Assembly: GCA_034120015.1 (NCBI GenBank)
Contig: JAXEIF010000019.1
Location: forward strand, 1-57,147
Reading direction: 5' to 3'
Source of the DNA: CALXOJ01 sp034120015
Lineage (GTDB): Bacteria > Spirochaetota > Spirochaetia > JAFGXN01
DNA length: 57,147 bases
How positions within the stretch are numbered: the stretch's first letter is position 1; each line of letters starts with the position of its first letter. Below, piece after piece: positions 8,661-17,071 of the stretch. The notes beneath the pieces were generated by a model, which worked only from the letters and a program-made list of their open reading frames with translations, searched no databases and was not told the origin of the DNA. The position numbers and the translations under genes are program-made.

Positions 8661-10027
8661 TGAATAATCGGAATCCCCGTCAGTTGCAAGTGTTCCATGT
8701 CAATAAGTTCTATTGTATCTGATGGGGAGACATTCAGTTGTTTTAAATCTTTTTCCAATGACAAGGTATCCTTCACAATAACAATTTTTTCGCCTTTATT
8801 CTTTACAGAGATTCTTTCATCTTTACGTACAATAAAAGATTGAACTTTATTTTTATTATCAGTTGTCGGGTACACTTTTTCTGTGTAATCATTAAGATTG
8901 ATTGTCGAGAAAAGATAAGCCATCGATTCTTTTTGAGTTCCGTACATGGAAATTCCATTATCATCAATATAGACAACAATGTCCTTCTCCTGTGCATAAG
9001 AGGAAACTACACATCCGCGCTTAATCATTGATGCGGAATCTTTTTTATGTACTGTAAAAACATTCTCGTAATCAGTTATTTCTCCGGCAATTCCGTTCCC
9101 ATATCTTGGTAGATTTTTATAGAAACAAATAAAGAACTCGTTTCCGGAATATATTTTATAAGGGGTTATGGTTTTCCAGTGTATCTCAAAGGGGTATGAG
9201 TCCGGAGTTAAAGTTGTTTCATCTGATTCACCATAGTCGGGAAAAGGTTTTTCTGAAAAATATTCCTGTTCTCCACTTGATGAATTAAATGCAGTCAGGT
9301 ATCCGTCTTTATCTTCCATCCATCCGAATGGTGCCGGAAATGAAAATTCAGCAACTATCGATAAAGATTTATCGTCAGGTGAAATAAGAGAAAGGGATTC
9401 ATTTTTGTTCACGTACACAACGTTGTTGTTTTTATCTATAAAAAAGAGGCCGAATTTGTCTTCATAGGATGGTGAAATAATTTTTTCTGTTTTTGAAATG
9501 ACATCGACTTTAACAATGTTATTTCCGTAATAATAAACCCCAGTATCATTTTGTATAGCACCGCTATGATAGTAAATATAATTTTGTGATGATAAGATGT
9601 ATTTTGTTGACGGTAGATTTATCAATTCCGAAAACACTTTCCCGTCGCTTTTGCGTACGAGATAGGCTTTGTCGGCGACAAGTTCAAAGTCGTATGTTTT
9701 GGCTTTGTTCGGGTCGGCGACGAAACCGATGATGGCGTAGTCGTTATGGGCGTTGATGACGTAGGAGGCTTTGAGGTTGCCCATATCGGCACTGCTGCCG
9801 TCGGTGTTGGTATATTTGACTTCCTCGATTGTGGTGAGGTCTTTTTTGATTTTGAAGATTTTGCCTGCATCGGTGCCGGAGGGTTCGACGAAGAGAGCGG
9901 CGGCATCGGTGATGTCGATTTTGGAGAGTGTCGGTTTTTCGGGTTCCGGCTGCGTTTCGGGTTCGGGCGGGGGACAGGCGATCAATGTCAGCGCCAGAAG
10001 AGAGAGAATGAGAAATGATTTTTTCAT
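8654..10027 (-). CDS. predicted lipoprotein, function unknown (beta-propeller-like)
   Basis: Not recognised by family. The N-terminus is a lipoprotein signal peptide with lipobox LTLIAC (Cys18), followed by a Pro/Glu linker (PPPEPETQPEPEKP). The rest is rich in short beta-like segments with Y/N/D (for example YIYYHSGAIQNDTG, VYVNKNESLSLIS), suggesting a repeated beta structure such as a propeller; this is inference. It has a strong Shine-Dalgarno (AGGAGG before the ATG) and a good promoter upstream. The first 130 codons have genome-like GC, but the 3' part (below about 9640) is markedly AT-rich, so the gene looks mosaic. Its stop overlaps the tail-fibre stop region by 7 bp. Confidence 0.75.
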   Translation of the reverse strand: MKKSFLILSLLALTLIACPPPEPETQPEPEKPTLSKIDITDAAALFVEPSGTDAGKIFKIKKDLTTIEEVKYTNTDGSSADMGNLKASYVINAHNDYAIIGFVADPNKAKTYDFELVADKAYLVRKSDGKVFSELINLPSTKYILSSQNYIYYHSGAIQNDTGVYYYGNNIVKVDVISKTEKIISPSYEDKFGLFFIDKNNNVVYVNKNESLSLISPDDKSLSIVAEFSFPAPFGWMEDKDGYLTAFNSSSGEQEYFSEKPFPDYGESDETTLTPDSYPFEIHWKTITPYKIYSGNEFFICFYKNLPRYGNGIAGEITDYENVFTVHKKDSASMIKRGCVVSSYAQEKDIVVYIDDNGISMYGTQKESMAYLFSTINLNDYTEKVYPTTDNKNKVQSFIVRKDERISVKNKGEKIVIVKDTLSLEKDLKQLNVSPSDTIELIDMEHLQLTGIPIIHQ

Positions 10028-10053
10028 GGGAAGGCCTCCTGTTTGGTATTTGA

Positions 10054-10082
10054 ATTATAGCATAAAGTGATTGTGAAAGCAA
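10054..10082 (-). promoter_or_regulatory. promoter of the lipoprotein gene
   Basis: On the minus strand, -35 TTGCTT (10082-10077), a 17-nt spacer and a perfect -10 TATAAT (10059-10054). Transcription would start about 17-20 nt before the ATG at 10027, and an AGGAGG Shine-Dalgarno lies in that leader. Confidence 0.75.
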
Positions 10083-10116
10083 TGTAGGGAGAGCAGAAAT
10101 AAATGAAACGGATTTC

Positions 10117-10145
10117 TTTACAACAGTTTCTTTTTCGGGTATTAT
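10117..10145 (+). promoter_or_regulatory. promoter of the phosphoribosyltransferase gene, apparently leaderless
   Basis: -35 TTTACA (10117-10122), 17-nt spacer, -10 TATTAT (10140-10145). The ATG at 10152 begins 6 nt after the -10, where transcription is expected to start, and no Shine-Dalgarno precedes it. Confidence 0.65.
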
Positions 10146-10151
10146 TTTCCA

Positions 10152-10760
10152 ATGAAGGAATTTCTTGATTTTTATACGGTCAGAAACAATGCGCTCCTGA
10201 TGGCCGATCGGATTTTAAAAGAGGGGTTTTATCCCGATGTGCTCTATATGCTGCTGCGGGGCGGGAGTGTTTTGGGAAATGTGATCAGCGAATATTTTCG
10301 GGTGGCGGGGAATCCCGATAAGCCTGTTTTTGTGGCGGCCGTCGCGGCAAAGAGTTACACCGGCGTGGCGCAGCGGGAAACCGCGGTAAAGATCGAAGGC
10401 TGGACACTGGATCCGCGGCAGTTGTCCCCGGATTCCAAAATTCTGCTGACGGATGATATTTTTGATTCGGGGAGAACCCTCAACCGGATTGCCCGGGAGC
10501 TTCTGGAGGGCGGGATCCGGCGCGAAAATCTGAAAATCGCCGTTCACGATTACAAAATCAAACATTACGACCCGGAGCAGACAGCGCTTCCGATTCAACC
10601 CGATTTTTATGCGCGGCGTTTCGAAATCAGCCGGCCCGAAGAGGAGATTTGGATTCATTATCTGAGTCATGAGCTGGTCGGTCTGACGGAAGAAGAGTTT
10701 CGCAGGGAATACCGCGAGCGTTATCCGGAACTGAAGGATTTTCCCTGGCAATCAGACTGA
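10152..10760 (+). CDS. phosphoribosyltransferase (type I PRTase, purine-type)
   Basis: A 202-residue type I phosphoribosyltransferase. The PRPP-binding loop is ILLTDDIFDSGRTL (about residues 96-109), and MLLRGGSVLGN near residue 33 matches the pyrophosphate loop of hypoxanthine/xanthine-guanine PRTases. The base specificity cannot be assigned. The C-terminal third (about 135-202) is rich in E, R and Y and aligns with no motif I know. The gene stands alone, has its own promoter with leaderless geometry, and its end overlaps the convergent methyltransferase gene by 9 bp. Confidence 0.8.
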   Translation: MKEFLDFYTVRNNALLMADRILKEGFYPDVLYMLLRGGSVLGNVISEYFRVAGNPDKPVFVAAVAAKSYTGVAQRETAVKIEGWTLDPRQLSPDSKILLTDDIFDSGRTLNRIARELLEGGIRRENLKIAVHDYKIKHYDPEQTALPIQPDFYARRFEISRPEEEIWIHYLSHELVGLTEEEFRREYRERYPELKDFPWQSD

Positions 10761-11525
10761 TTTTCGGGCGAGAAGAATCATCGTATCGGCATTGCTGTCG
10801 TAGGGAGCACCGTTCCAGGTGCCGTAGAGAGCGGTTTGCGAAAAACCGATTGACTTGAGAATCGTGCAGAGCTCTTCGGCGGCATACAGCCGCTGCACAA
10901 AAGAGTGGGTGCGGCTGACCGTACCGTTGTCGATATCCCAGCGGGAGAGAAGTCCCCGGTTGCCGTTTGTCAGATCGAAGCGGGTGGTGACACGGAAACC
11001 GCCCCGTTCGAAGGTTTCTCCTGCGCTAAAGTGCAGCAGTGCCGTTTCGCGGCTGACGCATTCGAGAATGAAGCGGCCGCCGGGTTTGAGCGATGCGGCG
11101 ATGTTTTTGAGAATCAGAAGATCTTCTTCTTCGGTTTGGCAGTAGCCGAAAGAGGTGTAGAGGCTGACGGCCGCCTCAAACGCATTCGGCCGCCGGAAAC
11201 GGCGCAAATCGGCTTTCACCGGTTCGAAGAAAACGCCTTCCGCCTGCGCGCTTTCGCGGGCCGCTTCCAGATACGCCGTGATCATATCGACACCGGTGAC
11301 TTTCATGTCCAGAGCCGCCAGCTCGACGGCAATCCGGCCGGGACCGCATCCGGCATCCAGAACCGCATCACCCGGTTTCAGCTCCGCCATGCGGATGACG
11401 CTTTCGGCGACATCGACCGCTTCCGACCAGCGGTTTTCATCGAAAAGAACCGGTGCGTAATCGAGCCAAAAATTTTCCGATTCGAACCATTCGCGATCCG
11501 AACCGGTTGGATCAGAACTCGGCAT
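10752..11525 (-). CDS. class I SAM-dependent methyltransferase
   Basis: A 257-residue Rossmann-fold methyltransferase with motif I VLDAGCGPGRIAVEL (about residues 59-73), the acidic motif II position TGVDM, and a post-motif SLKPGGRFILE (about 146). The substrate is unknown; the overall form resembles small-molecule methyltransferases. Its start overlaps the asnS 3' end by 14 nt, so it is probably the second gene of an asnS transcript, which has a strong promoter and ribosome site. The 3' end overlaps the convergent PRTase gene. Confidence 0.85.
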   Translation of the reverse strand: MPSSDPTGSDREWFESENFWLDYAPVLFDENRWSEAVDVAESVIRMAELKPGDAVLDAGCGPGRIAVELAALDMKVTGVDMITAYLEAARESAQAEGVFFEPVKADLRRFRRPNAFEAAVSLYTSFGYCQTEEEDLLILKNIAASLKPGGRFILECVSRETALLHFSAGETFERGGFRVTTRFDLTNGNRGLLSRWDIDNGTVSRTHSFVQRLYAAEELCTILKSIGFSQTALYGTWNGAPYDSNADTMILLARKSV

Positions 11526-12900
11526 TTTTAACGGTGCGCGGGTAGGGAATCACGTCGCGGATGTTGGCCATGCCGGTAACGTAGAGGATCAGCCGCTCGA
11601 ACCCGAGTCCGAATCCGGAGTGAGGCACTGTTCCGAAACGGCGCAGATCGAGATACCAGCTGTAATCGTCTTCTTTCAATCCCAATTCCTTCATGCGGGC
11701 AACCAGTTTATCGTAGTCGGCCTCTCTTTCCGAACCGCCGATGATTTCTCCCAGACGGGGAACGAGAATATCCATGGCCCGGACGGTTTTTCCGTCATCG
11801 TTCTGCTTCATATAAAAAGCTTTGATTTCTTTCGGGTAGTCGGTCACAATCACCGGACCGTTGAAAACGGTTTCCGTCAGATATTTTTCGTGCTCGGTTT
11901 GCAGATCGCAGCCCCAAACCGGTTTGAATTCGAAACTGTCGGCTGCTTTCGCAAGATGTTCGATTGCTTCCGTATAGGTGATCCGCACAAACGGCTTTTC
12001 GACCACCTGTCGCAAAGTATCGATGACTCCTTTCTGAATACGTGTATCGAAGAATTCCATATCTTCTTTGCAGTTTTCGAGAACGTAGTTCAGAATAAAT
12101 TTGATGAAAGCCTCGGCGATTTCCATGTTGCCTTCGAGCGTACAGAAAGCGATTTCCGGTTCGATCATCCAGAATTCGGCCAGATGGCGTGTCGTGTTGG
12201 AATTTTCGGCACGGAAGGTCGGTCCGAATGTGTAAACACGGCTCAAAGCACAGGCGTACGTTTCGGCCGACAACTGTCCGCTGACCGTCAGACTGGCTTT
12301 TTTTCCGAAGAAGTCCTGCGTGTAATCGATGCCGTCTTTCAGTTCTTTTTTGGCAATCGTGTCGAGATCGAGTGTGGTGACCTGGAACATCTGTCCGGCG
12401 CCTTCGCAGTCATTGGCGGTGATAATCGGTGTATGCACGTAAAAGAAGCCGTTTTGCTGAAAAAAGGTGTGAACGGCGTAGCTCATGGCGCTGCGGATGC
12501 GGGCAACCGCAGCAAAAGTGTTGGTACGGGCTCTCAGGTGGGCAATTTCGCGTAAAAATTCGACGGAGTGGTGTTTTTTCTGAAGAGGAAAGGCTTCCGA
12601 AGTGTCACCCAGAACCGTAATCGAATCGGCATGAATTTCCGCATTCTGACCGCCTCCTTCGGAAGCAACCAGTTTTCCCGTTACCTGTAAAGAGGCTCCC
12701 GTACCGCAACGGGACAGCGTTTCGCCCGAAACAGAGCCGTTTTCTTTATCGACAACGACCTGAAGATTTGACATGCATGAACCGTCATTTAAAGCAATAA
12801 AGCTGATATTTTTTCCGTCACGTCTGGTACGTACCCAGCCGCAGGCAGTGACGGTCTGACCTTCCGGTGATTGACTTAAAATTTCTTTCAAAGAATACAT
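11512..12900 (-). CDS. asnS: asparaginyl-tRNA synthetase
   Basis: Charges tRNA-Asn. 462 residues: an N-terminal OB-fold anticodon-binding domain (VTACGWVRTRRDGKNISF near residue 18) and a class II catalytic domain with motif 2 FRAENSNTTRHLAEFW and motif 3 GFGLGFERLILYVTG. The ATG at 12900 is fixed by GGAGG 5 nt upstream and by the family N-terminus. A longer in-frame extension to 12951 lacks a ribosome site. A TTGTCA-17-TATTTT promoter lies upstream. The AsnRS type of motif 3, rather than AspRS, is supported by the archaeal/bacterial AsnRS ending NIRDVIPYPRT. Confidence 0.96.
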   Translation of the reverse strand: MYSLKEILSQSPEGQTVTACGWVRTRRDGKNISFIALNDGSCMSNLQVVVDKENGSVSGETLSRCGTGASLQVTGKLVASEGGGQNAEIHADSITVLGDTSEAFPLQKKHHSVEFLREIAHLRARTNTFAAVARIRSAMSYAVHTFFQQNGFFYVHTPIITANDCEGAGQMFQVTTLDLDTIAKKELKDGIDYTQDFFGKKASLTVSGQLSAETYACALSRVYTFGPTFRAENSNTTRHLAEFWMIEPEIAFCTLEGNMEIAEAFIKFILNYVLENCKEDMEFFDTRIQKGVIDTLRQVVEKPFVRITYTEAIEHLAKAADSFEFKPVWGCDLQTEHEKYLTETVFNGPVIVTDYPKEIKAFYMKQNDDGKTVRAMDILVPRLGEIIGGSEREADYDKLVARMKELGLKEDDYSWYLDLRRFGTVPHSGFGLGFERLILYVTGMANIRDVIPYPRTVKNAEF

Positions 12901-12922
12901 AAAATCCTCCGTTTCGTTATTC

Positions 12923-12951
12923 AAAATAGCATTTTTTCCGATTTTTGACAA
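12923..12951 (-). promoter_or_regulatory. promoter of asnS
   Basis: -35 TTGTCA (12951-12946), 17-nt spacer and -10 TATTTT (12928-12923) on the minus strand, followed by a leader of about 15 nt with GGAGG. Confidence 0.7.
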
Positions 12952-13015
12952 TCATCGTTCATTGTTTATTTCATTCCGCAATTTACAAGCCGTTTCGGAA
13001 CCGTAAAGAAACAGC

Positions 13016-13044
13016 TTGCCCTTTTAGCGTCGATATGCTATGAT
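13016..13044 (+). promoter_or_regulatory. promoter of the MBL-hydrolase operon, apparently leaderless
   Basis: -35 TTGCCC (13016-13021), 17-nt spacer, -10 TATGAT (13039-13044). The in-frame ATG at 13040 lies inside the -10 and cannot be in the mRNA. The ATG at 13052 falls 7 nt after the -10, at the expected transcription start. No Shine-Dalgarno is present. Confidence 0.7.
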
Positions 13045-13051
13045 ATTATTG

Positions 13052-13810
13052 ATGAAATTTGCAATACTGGGGAGCGGGTCGTCTGCCAATTCCTTTTTTT
13101 TTAAAGGAGTTCACGGTTCGTTTTTGATCGACTGCGGATTTTCTTTATCCCAGTGGGAAACGCGGATGAGTGAAATCGATGAATCACCCGATTCCGTACA
13201 ATATATTTTACTGACTCATATTCATTCCGATCACACGAAAGGTCTGACAAAAGTCAGCTGCAAATATGAGCTTCCCGTGTATGTCGAGGCGGGAGTCCCC
13301 GATCTGACTTTATACGAACGGCGCGAATTTCATTTAAAAAAAGACTTTGTTGTGAACGGAGTGCGTTTTTATCCGTTTCCGACTTATCATGATGCCGTCA
13401 ATTCGGCCGGTTTTCATTTCGATTTGGACGGAACCCGGTTTACGGTCATTACCGATACCGGTATTTTAAACGAAACGATGTTTCGTGCGGCTTTGAAATC
13501 CGATATTTTGCTTTTGGAGACCAATTATTGCGAAGAAAAATTGCCGATATGCCGATATCCCGATTTTTTGAAACAGCGTATCGGCGGCACCTACGGTCAT
13601 TTGTCCAATCAGACTTCTTTTCGTTTTTTAAAAGACTTAAAAAATCATCCCGAGTGTCGTCTGAAACAGGTTTACCTCTGCCATTTATCCGCTGAAAGCA
13701 ACAGCGAAGAGGCGGTGACAACCTGTTTTGCTCCGTTGGCAGACGAAAAAATAAAAATTACGGTTTGTCCGAAAAACAAATTGATAAAAGGAGTTTCCTG
13801 TTATGATTGA
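13052..13810 (+). CDS. MBL-fold metal-dependent hydrolase (YycJ/WalJ-like)
   Basis: A 252-residue metallo-beta-lactamase-fold hydrolase. It opens with MKFAILGSGSSANS, typical of the YycJ/WalJ group, and carries the metal site THIHSDH (H56, H58, D60, H61). D28 (IDCGF), later GTYGHLSN and LCHLS supply probable remaining ligands. The group acts on phosphodiester-type substrates, possibly nucleic acid; the substrate is not known here. The start at 13052 is set by the promoter, which covers the alternative ATG at 13040. It overlaps the next gene by 8 nt, so it is the head of an operon with an acyl-CoA ligase and a DJ-1 protein. Confidence 0.85.
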   Translation: MKFAILGSGSSANSFFFKGVHGSFLIDCGFSLSQWETRMSEIDESPDSVQYILLTHIHSDHTKGLTKVSCKYELPVYVEAGVPDLTLYERREFHLKKDFVVNGVRFYPFPTYHDAVNSAGFHFDLDGTRFTVITDTGILNETMFRAALKSDILLLETNYCEEKLPICRYPDFLKQRIGGTYGHLSNQTSFRFLKDLKNHPECRLKQVYLCHLSAESNSEEAVTTCFAPLADEKIKITVCPKNKLIKGVSCYD

Positions 13811-15506
13811 TTACGAAAAAAGAACATTAAACTGTTTCATCGCGCAAATATGCGATGCTTACAGATCAAACAAAGCTGTCACTTTCGAACAGGGGGAGGG
13901 GTTTACGTACGAACAGCTGTTAAAGGCTGTTGTCGAATTTGACAAAATTTTAACGGCTGCGGGAATCGGCAGGGGGGATAAAGTCGGACTTTTGGCTGTC
14001 AATTCACCGTGGTGGTCTGTCGCTTATTTCTCGGTAACGGCATTCGGCCGGATTGTGGTTCCGATTTTACCCGATTTTATGCCGGCCGATGTGGAAAATA
14101 TTCTCAAACATTCCGAAGCAAAGGCTCTTTTTGTTTCATCCGCCATGTATCACAAAAACAGAGGTGTCATTGAGTCCCTGCCCGGTTTGAAATATTTCAG
14201 CATCGACGGCGCACGTCCGTTAAATCGGGACGGGCAGTGGCCGGCACTTTCTTTTGATGAGTTTAATACGCAGACAGCAGGAATTTCTTTCGAAGAAGCG
14301 GTTGCGGGGGTTAAAAAGCAGCCGGTCGGTTCGGAGGATTTGGCTGCCATTATTTATACATCCGGAACAACGGGAGCGTCGAAAGGGGTTATGCTGACTC
14401 ACGAAAATCTGGTTTCCAATGTCATATCGGCGCGCGTCATTCCTCCCCAACCGGAAAATATCGATGTCTCGCAAAATGCAACTCTTTCGATTTTGCCCTT
14501 ATCTCATACTTACGAGTGTACAATCGGTATGCTGACAACATTAAATCGCGGTTGTCATATTCATTATTTGTCTAAACCGTTGTCACCGGCAACGCTGATC
14601 CCCGTCATGCAGCGGGTGCGGCCCGGTATTATGCTTTCGGTTCCGTTGCTGGTTGAAAAGATTTACCGCAAATCGATTCTGACAACAATCAATAAAAAGG
14701 CTCTGACCCGAACCCTTTACCGATTTCCGCCGACACGAAAACTGTTGAATCGGGTTGCCGGAAAGAAAATGTATAAATTATTCGGGGGAAACCTTGTCTT
14801 TTTCGGAATCGGAGGAGCTCCGCTGGCTCCCGATGTTGAAGTTTTTCTGCGGGAGGGCAAATTCCCGTATTGTCTCGGCTACGGATTAACGGAAACATCA
14901 CCTCTTGTTGTCGGCGCCAATGCTTCGGAACAACGCTTCCGGGCGACGGGTCACTGTATCGAAGATGTTCTTGTTCGTATTGCCGATGCCGACCCGAAAA
15001 CCGGAGAAGGGGAAATCCAGGTCAAAGGTCCGAATGTGATGAAAGGTTATTTCAAAGATCCCGAAAGAACCGCCGAAGTTTTTACGGAAGACGGTTGGTT
15101 CAAAACCGGCGATTTGGGGGTGTTTAAAAAGAATCATCTTTATATTTGCGGACGTCTGAAAAATATGATTTTGGGACCGTCGGGAGAGAATATTTATCCG
15201 GAATCGATTGAAGCCATGATCAACGAGTTCGAATTTGTGGAGGATTCCCTGATTGTCGAAGACGAGAAAAAAAGTCTGACAGCGCTCGTGCATTTAAATA
15301 TGGACGAATTAAAGAAAAAATTCGGAGATTCCGCTCAGGCAGCCGGAGATTACATCAAAACGATTATCGAGGATGTCAATAAGCGGCTCAGTAATTTTTC
15401 GAAAATCACCAAATCGGAACATCAGGAGGAGCCGTTCGAGAAAACAGCGACTCACAAAATCAAGCGCTTTCTGTACCGCAGAGACGGAAAAGGAGGAAAA
15501 AAATGA
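13803..15506 (+). CDS. long-chain acyl-CoA synthetase / AMP-binding ligase
   Basis: A 567-residue adenylate-forming enzyme that probably activates fatty acids as acyl-AMP then acyl-CoA. Motifs: the P-loop-like IIYTSGTTGASKGVMLTHEN (about residue 183), GYGLTETSP (about 360), the hinge/adenylate motif DGWFKTGDLG, and the C-terminal lysine region around FLYRRDGKGGKK. Start ATG 13803 follows AAAGGAG and overlaps the upstream stop by 8 nt. No signal peptide or membrane segment. Its neighbours do not fix the acyl substrate; use of exogenous fatty acids for lipid synthesis is common in spirochaetes, so that role is an inference. Confidence 0.9.
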   Translation: MIDYEKRTLNCFIAQICDAYRSNKAVTFEQGEGFTYEQLLKAVVEFDKILTAAGIGRGDKVGLLAVNSPWWSVAYFSVTAFGRIVVPILPDFMPADVENILKHSEAKALFVSSAMYHKNRGVIESLPGLKYFSIDGARPLNRDGQWPALSFDEFNTQTAGISFEEAVAGVKKQPVGSEDLAAIIYTSGTTGASKGVMLTHENLVSNVISARVIPPQPENIDVSQNATLSILPLSHTYECTIGMLTTLNRGCHIHYLSKPLSPATLIPVMQRVRPGIMLSVPLLVEKIYRKSILTTINKKALTRTLYRFPPTRKLLNRVAGKKMYKLFGGNLVFFGIGGAPLAPDVEVFLREGKFPYCLGYGLTETSPLVVGANASEQRFRATGHCIEDVLVRIADADPKTGEGEIQVKGPNVMKGYFKDPERTAEVFTEDGWFKTGDLGVFKKNHLYICGRLKNMILGPSGENIYPESIEAMINEFEFVEDSLIVEDEKKSLTALVHLNMDELKKKFGDSAQAAGDYIKTIIEDVNKRLSNFSKITKSEHQEEPFEKTATHKIKRFLYRRDGKGGKK

Positions 15507-16069
15507 TTCGTGTTCTGATCCCTTTGACGGAAGGTTTCGAAGAGAGCGAGGCGATTGTTCCCGCCGATTTACTGATACGAAGCGGAATCGAAGCGGTTTT
15601 TGTCGGTCTGAAAGAAAAAACCGTAAAAGGTTCTCACGGGATTGCCGTTGTCTGTAACGGCGGCAGTTGGGAAGAGGCGCAACCGAATCCGGATGACTTT
15701 CAGGCGCTTTTTTTGCCGGGCGGTATGCCGGCGGCCATTCATCTTTCCGAATCAGCGGAACTGAAACAGTTTACCGAGGCAATGGTTGCTGCCGGAAAAA
15801 CGGTTGCGGCTATTTGCGCTTCGCCGGCGGTTGTTTTGGCGGAATGGGGACTGCTGCGGGGAAAAATAGCCTGCTGCTATCCCGGTTTTGAGCCGAAACT
15901 GAGGGAAGGCGGAGCCCAGCCTTGGGAAAACGGTCCCTGTATCGCCGACGGAAGTTTTCTGACGGGAAGAGGAGCCGGTGCGGCGTTTGATTTCGGTCTG
16001 GCGCTGGTGGCCGCGTTGAAGGATGAAGAGACGGCAGTCCGATTGAAAGAGCAGGTTGTTTACCGTTAA
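15503..16069 (+). CDS. DJ-1/PfpI family protein (YajL/ThiJ-like)
   Basis: A 188-residue DJ-1 superfamily protein. It opens with IRVLIPLTEGFEE, has the nucleophile elbow AAICASPAVVL with Cys105, and an acidic residue in EGFEESEA that would pair with that cysteine, as in YajL and human DJ-1. Such proteins act in glyoxal or oxidative-stress protection as chaperone or deglycase-like enzymes; the exact reaction is disputed. It overlaps the ligase gene by 4 nt and has GGAGG upstream, so it is the third gene of the operon, closed by a terminator at 16086. Confidence 0.88.
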   Translation: MIRVLIPLTEGFEESEAIVPADLLIRSGIEAVFVGLKEKTVKGSHGIAVVCNGGSWEEAQPNPDDFQALFLPGGMPAAIHLSESAELKQFTEAMVAAGKTVAAICASPAVVLAEWGLLRGKIACCYPGFEPKLREGGAQPWENGPCIADGSFLTGRGAGAAFDFGLALVAALKDEETAVRLKEQVVYR

Positions 16070-16085
16070 AGGATGCGGACACGCA

Positions 16086-16111
16086 AAAGCCCCTCGTATG
16101 AGGGGTTTTTT
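16086..16111 (+). terminator. intrinsic terminator after the DJ-1 gene
   Basis: Stem CCCCTC (16090-16095) / GAGGGG (16100-16105) with tetraloop GTAT, then six T. It lies between convergent genes and ends the rightward operon. Confidence 0.85.
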
Positions 16112-16146
16112 ATTATACGGGGCGACGGGAAACCGTCCGAAACGGA

Positions 16147-17016
16147 TCAGGCCGCGTCCGCCTGCATATCCGAAAGAAGGACGGCTCCCGCGATAATCAG
16201 CAGCAGACCGGGGTAGAAGCAGTAGCTGCGGCCGATTGACTGTTGAAGAACAAAAATACCGACAATTACCGGTAAAATATTCTGGATGGCAATGACAATC
16301 GGTAAATAATTGATGGCATTCCCGTTCTTAAATGCTTTCTGATTGCAGAAAATATTGCCGAGGGTTCCGGCACCGCCGAAAACGGCGATCAAAGCGATGA
16401 AAATGCCGGTCCACAAAAATTCTTTCGCCGCAAGCGCTTCAACGGCTAAAGGAATAATCTGTCCCATTAAAAGGTTCAGGGTCATAAAACAGCCGGCCAA
16501 AACGCCCAACGCAATGATCATGAGTTTGGAAAATTTCTTCTGAATCAGAAAGGCCAGCAGTGCCAGTGCAAAGAGTGCGCCCATAAAGACGGCAAACGGA
16601 ATCAGATTTTCTTTAAAAACGGAGACCGTCGGTGTTCCCGTCACATCGCCGCAGCCTGTCAGAATCAGTCCGGCAACCAGTAAAAGAACCGCAAAATAGT
16701 TGAGCTTCGTCAGTTTTTCTTTGCAGATCAGAACAAGTCCGATGACCAGAAAAATGATTCCGCCGTTAAAAATCGGTACCGAGAGAGCGATTCCTATTTG
16801 GGCATTGGCAACGGAATTGCATATGACAGCCAGGACAACGTTCATGAAGATGGCTGTCAACCAAACCGGATCGGCGGCATAGGCTTTTTTGACGCCTGTC
16901 TCCGCAAACCGTTTTTCCAATGTGTTAACCCGTTTTTTTTGAATGACAAGACCGAATTGGGCGAAAAAAGCAGCCGAAAGAGCGGCGACAATTCCGATAA
17001 ATGTTTGTAAATTCAT
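16147..17016 (-). CDS. multi-pass membrane transporter of the DMT/EamA type
   Basis: A 289-residue integral membrane protein with about nine or ten hydrophobic segments spread over its whole length, for example FIGIVAALSAAFFAQFGLVI at the N-terminus and LLLIIAGAVLL at the C-terminus. The two-half arrangement resembles drug/metabolite transporters; NIPA-type Mg2+ transporters are an alternative. Substrate unknown. The start ATG at 17016 has GGGAG about 9 nt upstream. Promoter TTGTTA-16-TAAAAT overlaps an 8-bp inverted repeat (17027-17058) that may be an operator. Confidence 0.78.
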   Translation of the reverse strand: MNLQTFIGIVAALSAAFFAQFGLVIQKKRVNTLEKRFAETGVKKAYAADPVWLTAIFMNVVLAVICNSVANAQIGIALSVPIFNGGIIFLVIGLVLICKEKLTKLNYFAVLLLVAGLILTGCGDVTGTPTVSVFKENLIPFAVFMGALFALALLAFLIQKKFSKLMIIALGVLAGCFMTLNLLMGQIIPLAVEALAAKEFLWTGIFIALIAVFGGAGTLGNIFCNQKAFKNGNAINYLPIVIAIQNILPVIVGIFVLQQSIGRSYCFYPGLLLIIAGAVLLSDMQADAA

Positions 17017-17037
17017 AATCGTAAACTCCCTGAATTT

Positions 17038-17065
17038 ATTTTATCATAATTTCAGGGAATAACAA
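17038..17065 (-). promoter_or_regulatory. promoter with flanking inverted repeat (possible operator) for the transporter gene
   Basis: -35 TTGTTA (17065-17060), 16-nt spacer, -10 TAAAAT (17043-17038). An 8-bp perfect inverted repeat TCCCTGAA/TTCAGGGA (17027-17034 and 17051-17058, 16 bp between) brackets the -10, a usual position for a repressor site. Confidence 0.55.
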
Positions 17066-17071
17066 ATCTTT

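Noticed and set aside
13040..13051. ATG at 13040 as start of the MBL hydrolase
   Set aside because: It lies inside the -10 box TATGAT, so it would not be transcribed from this promoter. The ATG at 13052 matches the family start MKFAILGSGSS.
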